This document shows positions 39,947 through 47,592 of a DNA stretch of 64,000 nucleotides, one piece after another. The notes under the pieces were generated by a model. It ran no database searches. It saw nothing but the letters and a program-made list of their open reading frames with translations, and was not told the DNA's origin. The position numbers and the translations under genes were made by a program. The stretch comes from a virus. Each line of letters opens with the position of its first letter. Position 1 is the first letter of the stretch. The stretch covers positions 1-64,000 of the IMG/VR virus record IMGVR_UViG_3300030102_005172, one strand, 5' to 3'.

Positions 39947-41346
39947 ACTTTGTAAATATCAAATCTTTGTCTTGGTTTCCAATTTTCAAAACAACCATCG
40001 ATTGCTTCAATAAACTTTTCACCCATTGTTTCTGACGCCATATCACCGGCACCTATAATAAATTCATGTCCTTTCAAACCTGCGGATTCACATCCATCTC
40101 TTCCCTTTTCATACCAAGTACCAATAGCGTTACCAATATCTTTGTATGAACATCTATCATCAAAAATATAAGGAGTTACTGGTGACCCTTGTAGTGAACG
40201 ATTTGATGGCCATATTGGTTCAACCCACTCACCCCAAGTTAAGTCTTTTATCATTGGATTATCTTTGTCATGTAGTGACCCAATATCAATGTAATCATCT
40301 GCATTTAAAAATTTACCATTTCTTTTAAATCCACATTGGTCTTGTAGTCCACCTGTAACATTTATTACGACAGGAGTTCCTGCTCTTAGTGCTTCACAAG
40401 AACCTAATCCAAACCCTTCATTAGATGCGACATTTAAAACTACATCACAAGAGTTATAGAATAAATTTAATCCTTCGGTACTTAACTTATCTTCACTAAA
40501 CTTAACATGACCATGTTTTACATTCATTCTAACGACTTCTGGAATATCTGTACCATTTTCGTCAATAGGATTTGTGTGCATGAATAAACACATTTTTTTA
40601 TCAGGATATTTTTCTGCAAACTTTTCAAATCCAAGAACAACATCACCTGGTACTTTTCTACGAATGTTTCTATTACACCAACCTACTACAAAGTCATAAT
40701 CATTTAATCCTTTTTCTCCTTTGTACTTAATCAATGCACTATCTGTAAGTTCTAATGGTTTGAATAAGTTAGTTACCCCATGTGGAATATACTTGAAAGA
40801 CCAATCTTCTCTGTCTTCACCATACCAATCCATTACTCTTTTATTGATACCATAAGTTTGTTTGGATATACCTAATAGTAAATCACAACTTGCGTAAAAT
40901 GGTGCATTCCAATGAGGGTCAGGTAATGAGTCCCAAATATTGTAATACATTATAGGACATATTTGTCTAACTTCATTTTCCATATCATACAACCATCCCC
41001 AAAATCTTGGGTCTGTAAAGTGTAAGATTGCGTCTGGCTTTTCTACATTAAGTAGTTCTCTTAAGACTTCAGGATTACCATAACTTGTATGACAATATAT
41101 TTTTACAGATGCGTCTTCTACGCCTGTTAACTTTCTTACATCATCATCTAATATAAATTGTTTACCATGTTCAGGGTGTTTTAGTGCTGCACCTAACTGA
41201 ACCCAATCGTATTTATGAACAGTAGACAATACAATCTCTTTTGATTGTGTTGCAATTCCACTATGTAATCTTAAGTCGTCTGAAAGTAAAAGTATCTTGG
41301 GTTTTTTTGTCCCAGCCTTTTTTAATTTTGGTAGTTCTATACTCAT
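39943..41346 (-). CDS. Family-4 glycosyltransferase (GT-B), second copy
   Basis: The 467-residue protein begins MSIELPKLKKAGTKKPKILL, then SDDLRLHSGIATQSKEIVLS (GT-B acceptor loop with G-I-A-T). The donor site is VASNEGFGLGSCEALRAGTP with the E-x7-E motif (EGFGLGSCE), then VVINVTGGLQDQCGF. A weak promoter-like -7 sequence precedes it (41375-41382). It pairs with the upstream GT4. Confidence 0.85.
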   Translation of the reverse strand: MSIELPKLKKAGTKKPKILLLSDDLRLHSGIATQSKEIVLSTVHKYDWVQLGAALKHPEHGKQFILDDDVRKLTGVEDASVKIYCHTSYGNPEVLRELLNVEKPDAILHFTDPRFWGWLYDMENEVRQICPIMYYNIWDSLPDPHWNAPFYASCDLLLGISKQTYGINKRVMDWYGEDREDWSFKYIPHGVTNLFKPLELTDSALIKYKGEKGLNDYDFVVGWCNRNIRRKVPGDVVLGFEKFAEKYPDKKMCLFMHTNPIDENGTDIPEVVRMNVKHGHVKFSEDKLSTEGLNLFYNSCDVVLNVASNEGFGLGSCEALRAGTPVVINVTGGLQDQCGFKRNGKFLNADDYIDIGSLHDKDNPMIKDLTWGEWVEPIWPSNRSLQGSPVTPYIFDDRCSYKDIGNAIGTWYEKGRDGCESAGLKGHEFIIGAGDMASETMGEKFIEAIDGCFENWKPRQRFDIYKV

Positions 41347-41374
41347 TCTATAACTTCTTCTTTTTATTTAACTA

Positions 41375-41406
41375 TAAATATACAAAAAATATTTATTAAA
41401 TCCTAT
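41375..41406 (-). promoter_or_regulatory. Weak Bacteroidetes-type promoter candidate
   Basis: TATATTTA (41375-41382) is present on the minus strand, but the -33 position 20 nt upstream reads ATAG rather than TTTG. The -7 alone resembles the family. Low confidence. Confidence 0.3.
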
Positions 41407-41740
41407 TATATTCATCAGAAATTCTAACAATATCATCTTCACCGAAATATGTGCCAGTTTGAACTTCTATGAACTCAACAACCTCATCAGTTTCGTTCCA
41501 TGCTCTATGCTTTGCACCTTTGGGTATTCTGATGGATTCACCATATTCTCTAAATACTTTTTCATCATCTAAAACTATTGTTAGATTTCCTTTCGTAACA
41601 ATCCAACATTCTTGTCTTAGAAGATGATATTGATACGATAATTTTTGTCCTGGATTTACTGTAATCCTTTTTACTTTTGTTGTTGGGTCATCTAATAGTA
41701 CCTCGTACTTTCCCCATGGTCTTTCATCTATTTCATTCAT
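41396..41740 (-). CDS. Cupin-type mannose-6-phosphate isomerase/ManC-C-like protein
   Basis: The 114-residue protein begins MNEIDERPWGKYEVLLDD then VKRITVNPGQKLSYQYHLLR, QECWIVTKGNLTIVLDDEKV and IRIPKGAKHRAWNETDEVVE. The R-P-W-G-x-Y start and cupin metal motifs (Q-x-H, H-R) match the type II PMI C-terminal domain found in ManC. It could convert fructose-6-P and mannose-6-P, feeding GDP-mannose synthesis. The ATG at 41740 overlaps the upstream stop (ATGA); an earlier start at 41767 is less likely. Confidence 0.8.
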   Translation of the reverse strand: MNEIDERPWGKYEVLLDDPTTKVKRITVNPGQKLSYQYHLLRQECWIVTKGNLTIVLDDEKVFREYGESIRIPKGAKHRAWNETDEVVEFIEVQTGTYFGEDDIVRISDEYNRI

Positions 41741-42132
41741 TGTACAAAACTTGCCTTCTTTTTCCATCTATTTAACAATCTGTTAAAGTGGTTAAATTCT
41801 TTTCTTGTTATTTCACCGAAGTAAACTATCTTGTCTGAATTATGTACAATACAATCATATTGATGAAGTGGTTGTGTTGGATGATATGGTTTGTCATAAT
41901 ACTCATCTTCCATTCCACTATATAATGTTCTTGATGTATGTGCAGGATTAAACTCAATATACTTTAGATTCATTTCTAATGCATATTTACGAACCCATTT
42001 TTCTACACCATTCTTTTTTCCTCTTGTGATAATTGTTAAATCCTCACCAAACTTTTCTTTTAATTTAAAAATGGTCTCTTTTAATTCACCTCTATTTTCG
42101 TATTTTTCATCCCCTATCAGAGCTATCTTCAT
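41737..42132 (-). CDS. SLOG-like (DUF2493-type) protein
   Basis: The 131-residue protein starts MKIALIGDEKYENRGELKET then KFGEDLTIITRGKKNGVEKW and VRKYALEMNLKYIEFNPAHT. This is the pattern of Rossmann-like SLOG/DUF2493 domains (small-molecule or nucleotide binding): I-G-(D/S)-x-x-x, T-R-G-(K/A), then a W-A-like helix. The ATG at 42132 is chosen because the longer frame from 42231 lies inside the upstream gene. Confidence 0.7.
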   Translation of the reverse strand: MKIALIGDEKYENRGELKETIFKLKEKFGEDLTIITRGKKNGVEKWVRKYALEMNLKYIEFNPAHTSRTLYSGMEDEYYDKPYHPTQPLHQYDCIVHNSDKIVYFGEITRKEFNHFNRLLNRWKKKASFVQ

Positions 42133-42616
42133 TTTTATTAAGTGTGTTTTGTACCTTTTTCCAATACCTTTTAGTTTGTTTTTTCTGTAATCCCTTCGGA
42201 CCACCATTCCAACACCTTGCGATTTCTTCATATGAACTATCTTTGTGATAATAATCTACAAAAACATAAAACATCTCAATAGACTTTTTTTCATTCCATC
42301 TGTCGTCAAGTGTATAAAATCTATCGTCTTTTTTTATGTTTAGTATTCTGTTTACTTCGTTTACCATAATGGGTCTAATCTGTAAAACTCCTGCTGCGTC
42401 TTCTCTTTTTGCAAACGCTTTTGGGTTTCCTTTTGATTCTACCCACACCATCGCCTCTATCAAATCTTCTAAATCTCTGACAATGGGTTTTATTTCATTT
42501 TTGTGTTCAATTTTTATTTGTTCAATTGGTAATCTTTCTATTTCATATAACTTTTGTTCGGGTGAGTTTACCGAAGTACACAACAACCCTATCAGCATTA
42601 TTGAAAAATTTCTCAT
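42107..42616 (-). CDS. Lytic transglycosylase (SLT-like), exported
   Basis: MRNFSIMLIGLLCTSVNS is a short signal peptide with a lipobox-like LLC. The catalytic part is LIEAMVWVESKGNPKAFAKR then EDAAGVLQIRPIMVNEVNRI, with the catalytic Glu in V-E-S-x-x-N-P and the G-x-x-Q motif, then EEIARCWNGGPKGLQ. This is a compact goose-lysozyme-like SLT domain cleaving the glycan strand. Its position beside replication genes rather than lysis genes is unusual. Confidence 0.75.
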   Translation of the reverse strand: MRNFSIMLIGLLCTSVNSPEQKLYEIERLPIEQIKIEHKNEIKPIVRDLEDLIEAMVWVESKGNPKAFAKREDAAGVLQIRPIMVNEVNRILNIKKDDRFYTLDDRWNEKKSIEMFYVFVDYYHKDSSYEEIARCWNGGPKGLQKKQTKRYWKKVQNTLNKNEDSSDRG

Positions 42617-43563
42617 ATATTCCTTATTCGTTCAACTTTGGGACACAACTCCGATGTCTTAAAAGGACACCACTTACAATTCTTATTATTTTTACCTGCC
42701 ATCGCAGGAAAGTCCCCTTCTGAATTGTAAGAACCATCATCATTGAAAGCCACATCAATAAATTCATCAAAACTTTTTACAATCTTATTTAATGTTGGTT
42801 TTCCATGTGCTGGTACAAATTCTTGTACTCTTTGTTGAGCAAACATGGCCTCTTCCCATAGTTTCCTCTTTACTATAAAGTATCTAACTTGTATCTTTTC
42901 TATCGGATATCCGTATTGTTCTGAGAAAAACTTTTTGTATAAAACCAACTGAGCCGTTTTAGTTTTATCAGCTTTCTGCCACTTGTTCCATCCTCTTGTG
43001 GATGTTTTGATATCCCAAATCTCTATTGTATTATCTGCCAGATTCTCAAATACTAAGTCTAAGAATCCTTTCATCATAATATTTTCGTTTGATTCTGACG
43101 CTGGATAGTATATTGGTAACTCAACACCAACTAATCTCATAGTCCTTGTTGAAAAATACTTTGCTCTATTCTTTCTTAAGAAGTCCAATATCTGAAGACC
43201 ATCATCGTAGAACTCATTCATTTCATCTTTGGTGGTAAACTTAACACCATAGATTGCCATCATCTTTTTGTACTCTTTAGCCATTTCTTCTAAGAGTAAC
43301 TTTTCCAAGTCCATGTCATTTGCTTTTACTGCAGAATCATTATACATGACTTGTAACCATGCTTGAATAGTCTCGTGCATAGCAGTACCAAATACAAGAT
43401 GTATAGATGGGTCAAAGTCTTTGTGACCATCCATATATGTAAGTTTCCATTGTTTAGGACAATTTGCCCACATTGTATATTGTGAGTAAGAAACCTTTAC
43501 ATCATCTTTTCCCTCTTTATGTACGGGAAAATTAAATATATTGGATACCATTGATTTTTTCAT
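42613..43563 (-). CDS. Cas4/RecB-like PD-(D/E)XK exonuclease
   Basis: The 316-residue protein has SYSQYTMWANCPKQWKLTYM (helix with the first Cys), GTAMHETIQAWLQ, TIEIWDIKTSTRGWNKWQ (D-x-K core, D-I-K-T), TAQLVLYKKFFSEQYGYPIE and a C-terminal CKWCPFKTSELC cluster. With the early Cys this makes a possible Fe-S site as in Cas4/AddB. It lies upstream of SLT and downstream of the Nmad1 gene. The promoter at 43569-43600 ends 5 nt before its ATG, so a leaderless message or start at MVSNIF is possible. Confidence 0.8.
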   Translation of the reverse strand: MKKSMVSNIFNFPVHKEGKDDVKVSYSQYTMWANCPKQWKLTYMDGHKDFDPSIHLVFGTAMHETIQAWLQVMYNDSAVKANDMDLEKLLLEEMAKEYKKMMAIYGVKFTTKDEMNEFYDDGLQILDFLRKNRAKYFSTRTMRLVGVELPIYYPASESNENIMMKGFLDLVFENLADNTIEIWDIKTSTRGWNKWQKADKTKTAQLVLYKKFFSEQYGYPIEKIQVRYFIVKRKLWEEAMFAQQRVQEFVPAHGKPTLNKIVKSFDEFIDVAFNDDGSYNSEGDFPAMAGKNNKNCKWCPFKTSELCPKVERIRNI

Positions 43564-43568
43564 CTATA

Positions 43569-43600
43569 TAAAGATAAGAAAAAGATTCGGAACTGCCAAA
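43569..43600 (-). promoter_or_regulatory. Bacteroidetes-type promoter (TTTG-N20-TATCTTTA)
   Basis: TTTG (43597-43600) and TATCTTTA (43569-43576), 20 nt apart on the minus strand. A 22-bp version of the upstream repeat is at 43603-43624. The -7 box is only 5 nt from the annotated ATG. Confidence 0.8.
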
Positions 43601-43602
43601 TC

Positions 43603-43624
43603 TTTTATGTTAAATAATTGTTAA
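43603..43624 (-). repeat. Copy 4 (22 bp) of the promoter-upstream repeat
   Basis: Same as copies at 14.5, 15.9 and 16.5 kb except for one missing A. Again directly before the TTTG box. Its reuse about 27 kb away indicates a phage-wide regulatory element. Confidence 0.6.
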
Positions 43625-43628
43625 GTTT

Positions 43629-44039
43629 TTACTTAGCCCACTTCTTTCTTTGGACTATTTGTGCTATGATTCCGTAAACACTCATATCTTCATAGGTATC
43701 TTGAATATTTTCACCAACCTCATCTGGCTGACCTAAAACTACTAATTGTTTTAGTCTTTGGATTTTGTCATTCAGTCTAAACCATAAACCTGTTAGTGAT
43801 ATCTTTATTTCATCATCGGTTTCTAAATTAGTTCCAACTGAAATATTATCAGGTCCATAATTTCTTTGTTTTTTACAGAATGTTTCATACATTTCTTCTT
43901 GAATCTTTTTAAATTCATTTGTAGTATTTGGATACATTCTTTCACAATACTCTATTGCGGTCTCATCTACATTTCTATTCTCTACTCTCTCACCTTGCCA
44001 CTCTACTTTATTTTTTCTATCTTTAATTACTTGAGCCAT
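43629..44039 (-). CDS. Nmad1 / DUF1599 nucleotide-modification-associated protein
   Basis: The 136-residue protein contains EFKKIQEEMYETFCKKQRNY then GPDNISVGTN and KISLTGLWFRLNDKIQRLKQ. The Q-x-N-Y-G-x-x-N-I ... R-x-x-D-K-x-x-R-L pattern matches DUF1599/Nmad1, a domain linked to phage nucleotide modification. It overlaps gp62 by 13 nt. The context, together with the Mom-like pair at 50-51 kb, suggests modified DNA. Confidence 0.75.
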   Translation of the reverse strand: MAQVIKDRKNKVEWQGERVENRNVDETAIEYCERMYPNTTNEFKKIQEEMYETFCKKQRNYGPDNISVGTNLETDDEIKISLTGLWFRLNDKIQRLKQLVVLGQPDEVGENIQDTYEDMSVYGIIAQIVQRKKWAK

Positions 44040-44470
44040 TTTTTTACTTCTTTTTTATCTAAACCATATTTTAACAATATTTCTGTAATATCGTCTTTAC
44101 TTAGTATCTCAAGATAATCTCTAACTTCTCTTTGAGATACTTTGTAGTATTTTGCAAGATATTCTAATACATTAGAATTATACTTGTCATCCTTTTTACC
44201 TTTTATATACTTGTCCCAAGTTTTCTTTTTAGGTAAAAAATCAAAGTACATTTTGTAAACATCTCTTGGACTGAGTTGGCCAATAGTAAACTTTTGCAGC
44301 TCGTTTACCAACTCCAATAGTCCCATATTCATTGACAAGAATCTATTTACCATAAATGGTTCAAATGTTTTCTTATCCATAACTGAAAGACTATCCCAAG
44401 AAGTTTTATACTCCTTAAGTCCAGATAGATGTTGAAATAATGTCTTAGCCTTCTTCGTTGATGCCATCAA
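44027..44470 (-). CDS. 62: Clamp-loader small subunit (gp62-like)
   Basis: The 147-residue protein has TLFQHLSGLKEYKTSWDSLS, KTFEPFMVNRFLSMNMGLLE and DVYKMYFDFLPKKKTWDKYI, as in T4-like gp62. A basic helical C-terminus contains LEYLAKYYKVSQREVRDYLE. It forms a 1:4 complex with gp44 to load gp45. Position directly after gp44 and a zinc-ribbon gene supports this. Shorter than T4 gp62 (187 aa). Confidence 0.85.
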   Translation of the reverse strand: MMASTKKAKTLFQHLSGLKEYKTSWDSLSVMDKKTFEPFMVNRFLSMNMGLLELVNELQKFTIGQLSPRDVYKMYFDFLPKKKTWDKYIKGKKDDKYNSNVLEYLAKYYKVSQREVRDYLEILSKDDITEILLKYGLDKKEVKKWLK

Positions 44471-44732
44471 TCAATTCTTTTGGTGTAAATTTAGGATGAA
44501 TAGTCCCACAATTGTTACACAATACAACGGGTATAGGTAACATTGAAGCTTGACCTGTTGGTGATTGAACCGCTGGTACTTCTTTATACATTGTTGTTTG
44601 GTCAAAGAATATACCACTACATTTAGGACACTTTACAGTTTCCAATTTTGTAGGGTCAAGTTTTAGTTGAGGTTGTTGTTGTGCTTTTGGTTTACCAAAA
44701 TCAATAACTTTTCCTTTTCCTTTTTTTGCCAT
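44445..44732 (-). CDS. Zinc-ribbon protein
   Basis: The 95-residue protein has a lysine-rich N-terminus and then ETVKCPKCSGIFFDQTTMYK with LCNNCGTIHPKF, two C-x-x-C pairs forming a zinc ribbon. It sits between gp44 and gp62 and overlaps gp62 by 26 nt. It may bind nucleic acid or the loader. Similar small zinc-ribbon proteins are found at this place in other marine T4-like phages (recollection). Confidence 0.7.
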   Translation of the reverse strand: MAKKGKGKVIDFGKPKAQQQPQLKLDPTKLETVKCPKCSGIFFDQTTMYKEVPAVQSPTGQASMLPIPVVLCNNCGTIHPKFTPKELIDGINEEG

Positions 44733-44735
44733 AAT

Positions 44736-45656
44736 TTATTTCCCTAATGTCATTAAAATATTTAATATCATAGCCATCACATTGATTTCCTTGTCAACGA
44801 CCATAGAGTCTTTATATTGACCCTCGGCTATATTCAAAATTGTGTGTCCAACTTTACCACTTGCATATGAGTCTACTTCATCATAAAGTGCTCTATACAA
44901 TGGTGTAAAGTCTTTCACTTTAGAGTCTGCAATAATCTGTCTTATTGTGTTGAACTTTGATTTCATTTCACCACTATCTTGTAAAACTTTTATTACATCC
45001 TCTGTATAGTTTGCCTGAATTGTAGATGTAGTATCTATTTTCAACTCACCTTTGACAACTTGTCTTTGTGCTGAGTTCAATACTCTACGAATGTCAGGAT
45101 AACCACTATTGACCAATATTGCCAAGTCTTCCTTTTCAAACTTAACTGATTCCTCGTTTAATATATCAAACAATCTTTTTGCCACTTCTTTTTTAGAAGG
45201 TGGTGTTATTGCGAATGTTTGACAACGAGATTGAATCGGGTCAATAATTTTTTCTACATAGTTACAAGTTAAAATGAACCTTGTAGATTTACTGAAAGTT
45301 TCCATTAGATTACGAAGTGCTGCTTGAGCATTCGGTGTCAAATAGTCTGCTTCATCTAATATAATTACTTTCCACTTTCTGAATCCCATTGATGATGCGA
45401 ATCCACGAATCTTGTCACGAACTGCGTCAACAGAGTTTTCATCAGAAGCGTTGATATACATCAAATCACAATCAATCTGATTAGTGATTATTTTTGCGAG
45501 GGTAGTCTTACCTGTACCTGCGACTCCATAGAGTAACAAGTGTGGTACATCCTCATTCTCAATGTATATCTTTACTTTGTCTAAGATATGTTGATTACCA
45601 ACATACCCATCTAATGTATCGGGTCTATATTTTTCGACCCATAGTGAATTACTCAT
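44736..45656 (-). CDS. 44: Clamp-loader ATPase (gp44-like)
   Basis: The 306-residue AAA+ protein begins LWVEKYRPDTLDGYVGN, then LLLYGVAGTGKTTLAKIITN (Walker A at about 44-51) and WKVIILDEADYLTPNAQAAL (Walker B D-E-A-D). SRFILTCN-like sensor I and S-R-C arginine finger follow. The ATG at 45656 is the one that matches the family start; a frame from 45698 lies inside the upstream gene. It loads the sliding clamp with gp62. Confidence 0.92.
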   Translation of the reverse strand: MSNSLWVEKYRPDTLDGYVGNQHILDKVKIYIENEDVPHLLLYGVAGTGKTTLAKIITNQIDCDLMYINASDENSVDAVRDKIRGFASSMGFRKWKVIILDEADYLTPNAQAALRNLMETFSKSTRFILTCNYVEKIIDPIQSRCQTFAITPPSKKEVAKRLFDILNEESVKFEKEDLAILVNSGYPDIRRVLNSAQRQVVKGELKIDTTSTIQANYTEDVIKVLQDSGEMKSKFNTIRQIIADSKVKDFTPLYRALYDEVDSYASGKVGHTILNIAEGQYKDSMVVDKEINVMAMILNILMTLGK

Positions 45657-46843
45657 CGACCTACTTCTTTTAAATATGTTTCTTTTGCTTTGTCCCAACT
45701 CATTCCAATAATATCCATGTAATACAATGTATCTGGTTTCAATCTGTTTTCATCATGTAACTTAGTGTATCTTCTTATTGCTTTCTTCTTCCACCATCTG
45801 ATTGTATAATCATCACCTTCTTCAAACTTCTTCTTCATTTTAAGTTGACTTTCATCAATCTCATTTCTAAGAAACTCATTTCCGTTGTCATACATCATTG
45901 CGAAGTAAACACCTCTTTTGAATCCATGTTGATATTGTGTACTTTTGATTCCCAACTCTTTGAAAATCATAGACAATATTCTTTGTTTGATACCAGATAC
46001 AGGTCCTTGGATACCTTCTTTTTGAGTTGTAACTCTTTTATATTCTTCGGATTTATTTTCTTTAATCCATTGGTGCCAGATATCGTAAAATTCATTATCA
46101 GGTTTAGTAGAAACTTTACCTGTTGATTCACCTAATGTTTTGAAGTGTGGGATTCCATTATATTGAGAATGGATTCCATAAAGAGAAGTTGTTCCAACTG
46201 CGATTAGAGTTTGTCCATACTTTTCTTTCCACAAGTCTCTGAATGTCGGTGAGGTTGTTAGTGCTGATACAAGTTTACCACCTAAGAAATTATATCCTAA
46301 TGGTTGTGTTGCGATGATAGATGTTCCAATCGTAGTATGATTTAACTTACCATCTTTAAACTTGTTTTCTTTTTGCCAACCTATGTACTTATCACGAACA
46401 CCTAAAGATGTTACATCAGAACCAAGAGATATTACACCAAGAACTTTACCACTCTTTCGGTCTTTAGCAAATGCTTTTATATTACGACCAGGATTAGCAG
46501 TAAACTCCATTGATGAAATACACTTACGAATATCAGTCCACTTCGCAGTGCCTGATGAATCTGTAATTAACTCTACATAAGGTTCTAACTCTTCAATCTC
46601 TTTGATTGTTAGTTCCTTATTGTAAATGTCAGTAGGAGTCCAAATCATATCAAAAGACTTTGCAAGACTTGGTTTTCTTGCCATAGACTTTGGTAAATCT
46701 GAATTCCATTCTTGCCATTTTTTGTAAAGAGTTTGTTCCTCAACAGGCATGGTAGATAAATACTCCATGTTGTCAATGAATCGTTTTCTCTCTACATCGT
46801 AGTCAAAAACAGGTTTCGCTGGTTCTGTATCCCAAAATTGCAT
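45653..46843 (-). CDS. DruA-like (DUF4338) protein
   Basis: The 396-residue protein resembles DUF4338/DruA of the Druantia defence system. KVLGVISLGSDVTSLGVRDK then YIGWQKENK (residues 133-162) is followed by HTTIGTSIIATQPLGYNFLG (169-188) and GKLVSALTTSPTFRDLWKEK. The LYGIHSQYNGIPHFKTLGES segment (221-240) is another shared motif. It is wedged between clamp and clamp loader and overlaps gp44 by 4 nt, so it is part of the replisome operon. Druantia partner genes are absent. Role unknown. Confidence 0.65.
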   Translation of the reverse strand: MQFWDTEPAKPVFDYDVERKRFIDNMEYLSTMPVEEQTLYKKWQEWNSDLPKSMARKPSLAKSFDMIWTPTDIYNKELTIKEIEELEPYVELITDSSGTAKWTDIRKCISSMEFTANPGRNIKAFAKDRKSGKVLGVISLGSDVTSLGVRDKYIGWQKENKFKDGKLNHTTIGTSIIATQPLGYNFLGGKLVSALTTSPTFRDLWKEKYGQTLIAVGTTSLYGIHSQYNGIPHFKTLGESTGKVSTKPDNEFYDIWHQWIKENKSEEYKRVTTQKEGIQGPVSGIKQRILSMIFKELGIKSTQYQHGFKRGVYFAMMYDNGNEFLRNEIDESQLKMKKKFEEGDDYTIRWWKKKAIRRYTKLHDENRLKPDTLYYMDIIGMSWDKAKETYLKEVGR

Positions 46844-47538
46844 TACTTAATCTCTACTAAATAATAGTTAGACTTAAATCCATCATTCTCAAATGAGACA
46901 TGAGCTAATCCATTTGGTGAAATCTTCAATGAAGATGATTTTGCACCTTTGTTAGCATTAAGGATTTCTTTTAAGTATTTTGCTGAGAATGAGATTGGTT
47001 CTACATCACCATCACATTCACACTCTACATTAATAGAAATTCTGTTAGAGTTAATCTTTGAGTAACCTAAGATTACTTCACCTTTGTTACTTTTACAACT
47101 AAATGTAAATGTATCTGAATCAGATAATGCACCCTTTGATTTTACAAACTTGTTTACAAAATCATTGTCCATCTTGATTGTAGATGTAAATTCAGGTAAT
47201 TGTTTTAAATCTGGCACAACAGGTATAACAGATAAATCAGCCAACATATAGTTTACTGAAGTTCCCTTATCTGAAAATACAAGTGATGCGTCACCTTCTT
47301 TTACATTGATATCAGAATCTAATACAGTTAGTAATCCTTTTAATTGAGAAGTAGTATAAACACCAAACTCACCACTTGGGAAGTCTTTGTTATCACTACT
47401 TACATTTCCTAATAGGGTCTTATCGTCAGAGATAAATTTGACAGATAACCCTTCTTCTGTTGAATCAATTTTAACTGATTCGACCTCACCACCTAAGTTA
47501 TATCTAGTGATGAAACCTTCAAACGAGCTTTTTTTCAT
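46843..47538 (-). CDS. 45: Sliding clamp (gp45-like)
   Basis: The 231-residue protein begins FEGFITRYNLGGEVESVKID, contains repeated β-strand pairs (LLTVLDSDINVKEGDASLVF, DLSVIPVVPDLKQLPEFT, KYLKEILNANKGAKSSSLKI) and ends SNYYLVEIK. This is the length and strand pattern of T4 gp45. It tethers the polymerase and can activate late transcription. Promoter at 47561-47592 lies over the end of gp43. Confidence 0.9.
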   Translation of the reverse strand: MKKSSFEGFITRYNLGGEVESVKIDSTEEGLSVKFISDDKTLLGNVSSDNKDFPSGEFGVYTTSQLKGLLTVLDSDINVKEGDASLVFSDKGTSVNYMLADLSVIPVVPDLKQLPEFTSTIKMDNDFVNKFVKSKGALSDSDTFTFSCKSNKGEVILGYSKINSNRISINVECECDGDVEPISFSAKYLKEILNANKGAKSSSLKISPNGLAHVSFENDGFKSNYYLVEIK

Positions 47539-47560
47539 AATTTACTATTGTTTATTTTAA

Positions 47561-47592
47561 TTAATATACGAAATTTATTTTTAAAATCCAAA
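47561..47592 (-). promoter_or_regulatory. Bacteroidetes-type promoter for gp45 (TTTG-N20-TATATTAA)
   Basis: TTTG (47589-47592) and TATATTAA (47561-47568) on the minus strand, 20 nt apart. The -33 box lies inside the last codons of gp43. It drives gp45 and the downstream loader genes. Confidence 0.8.
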
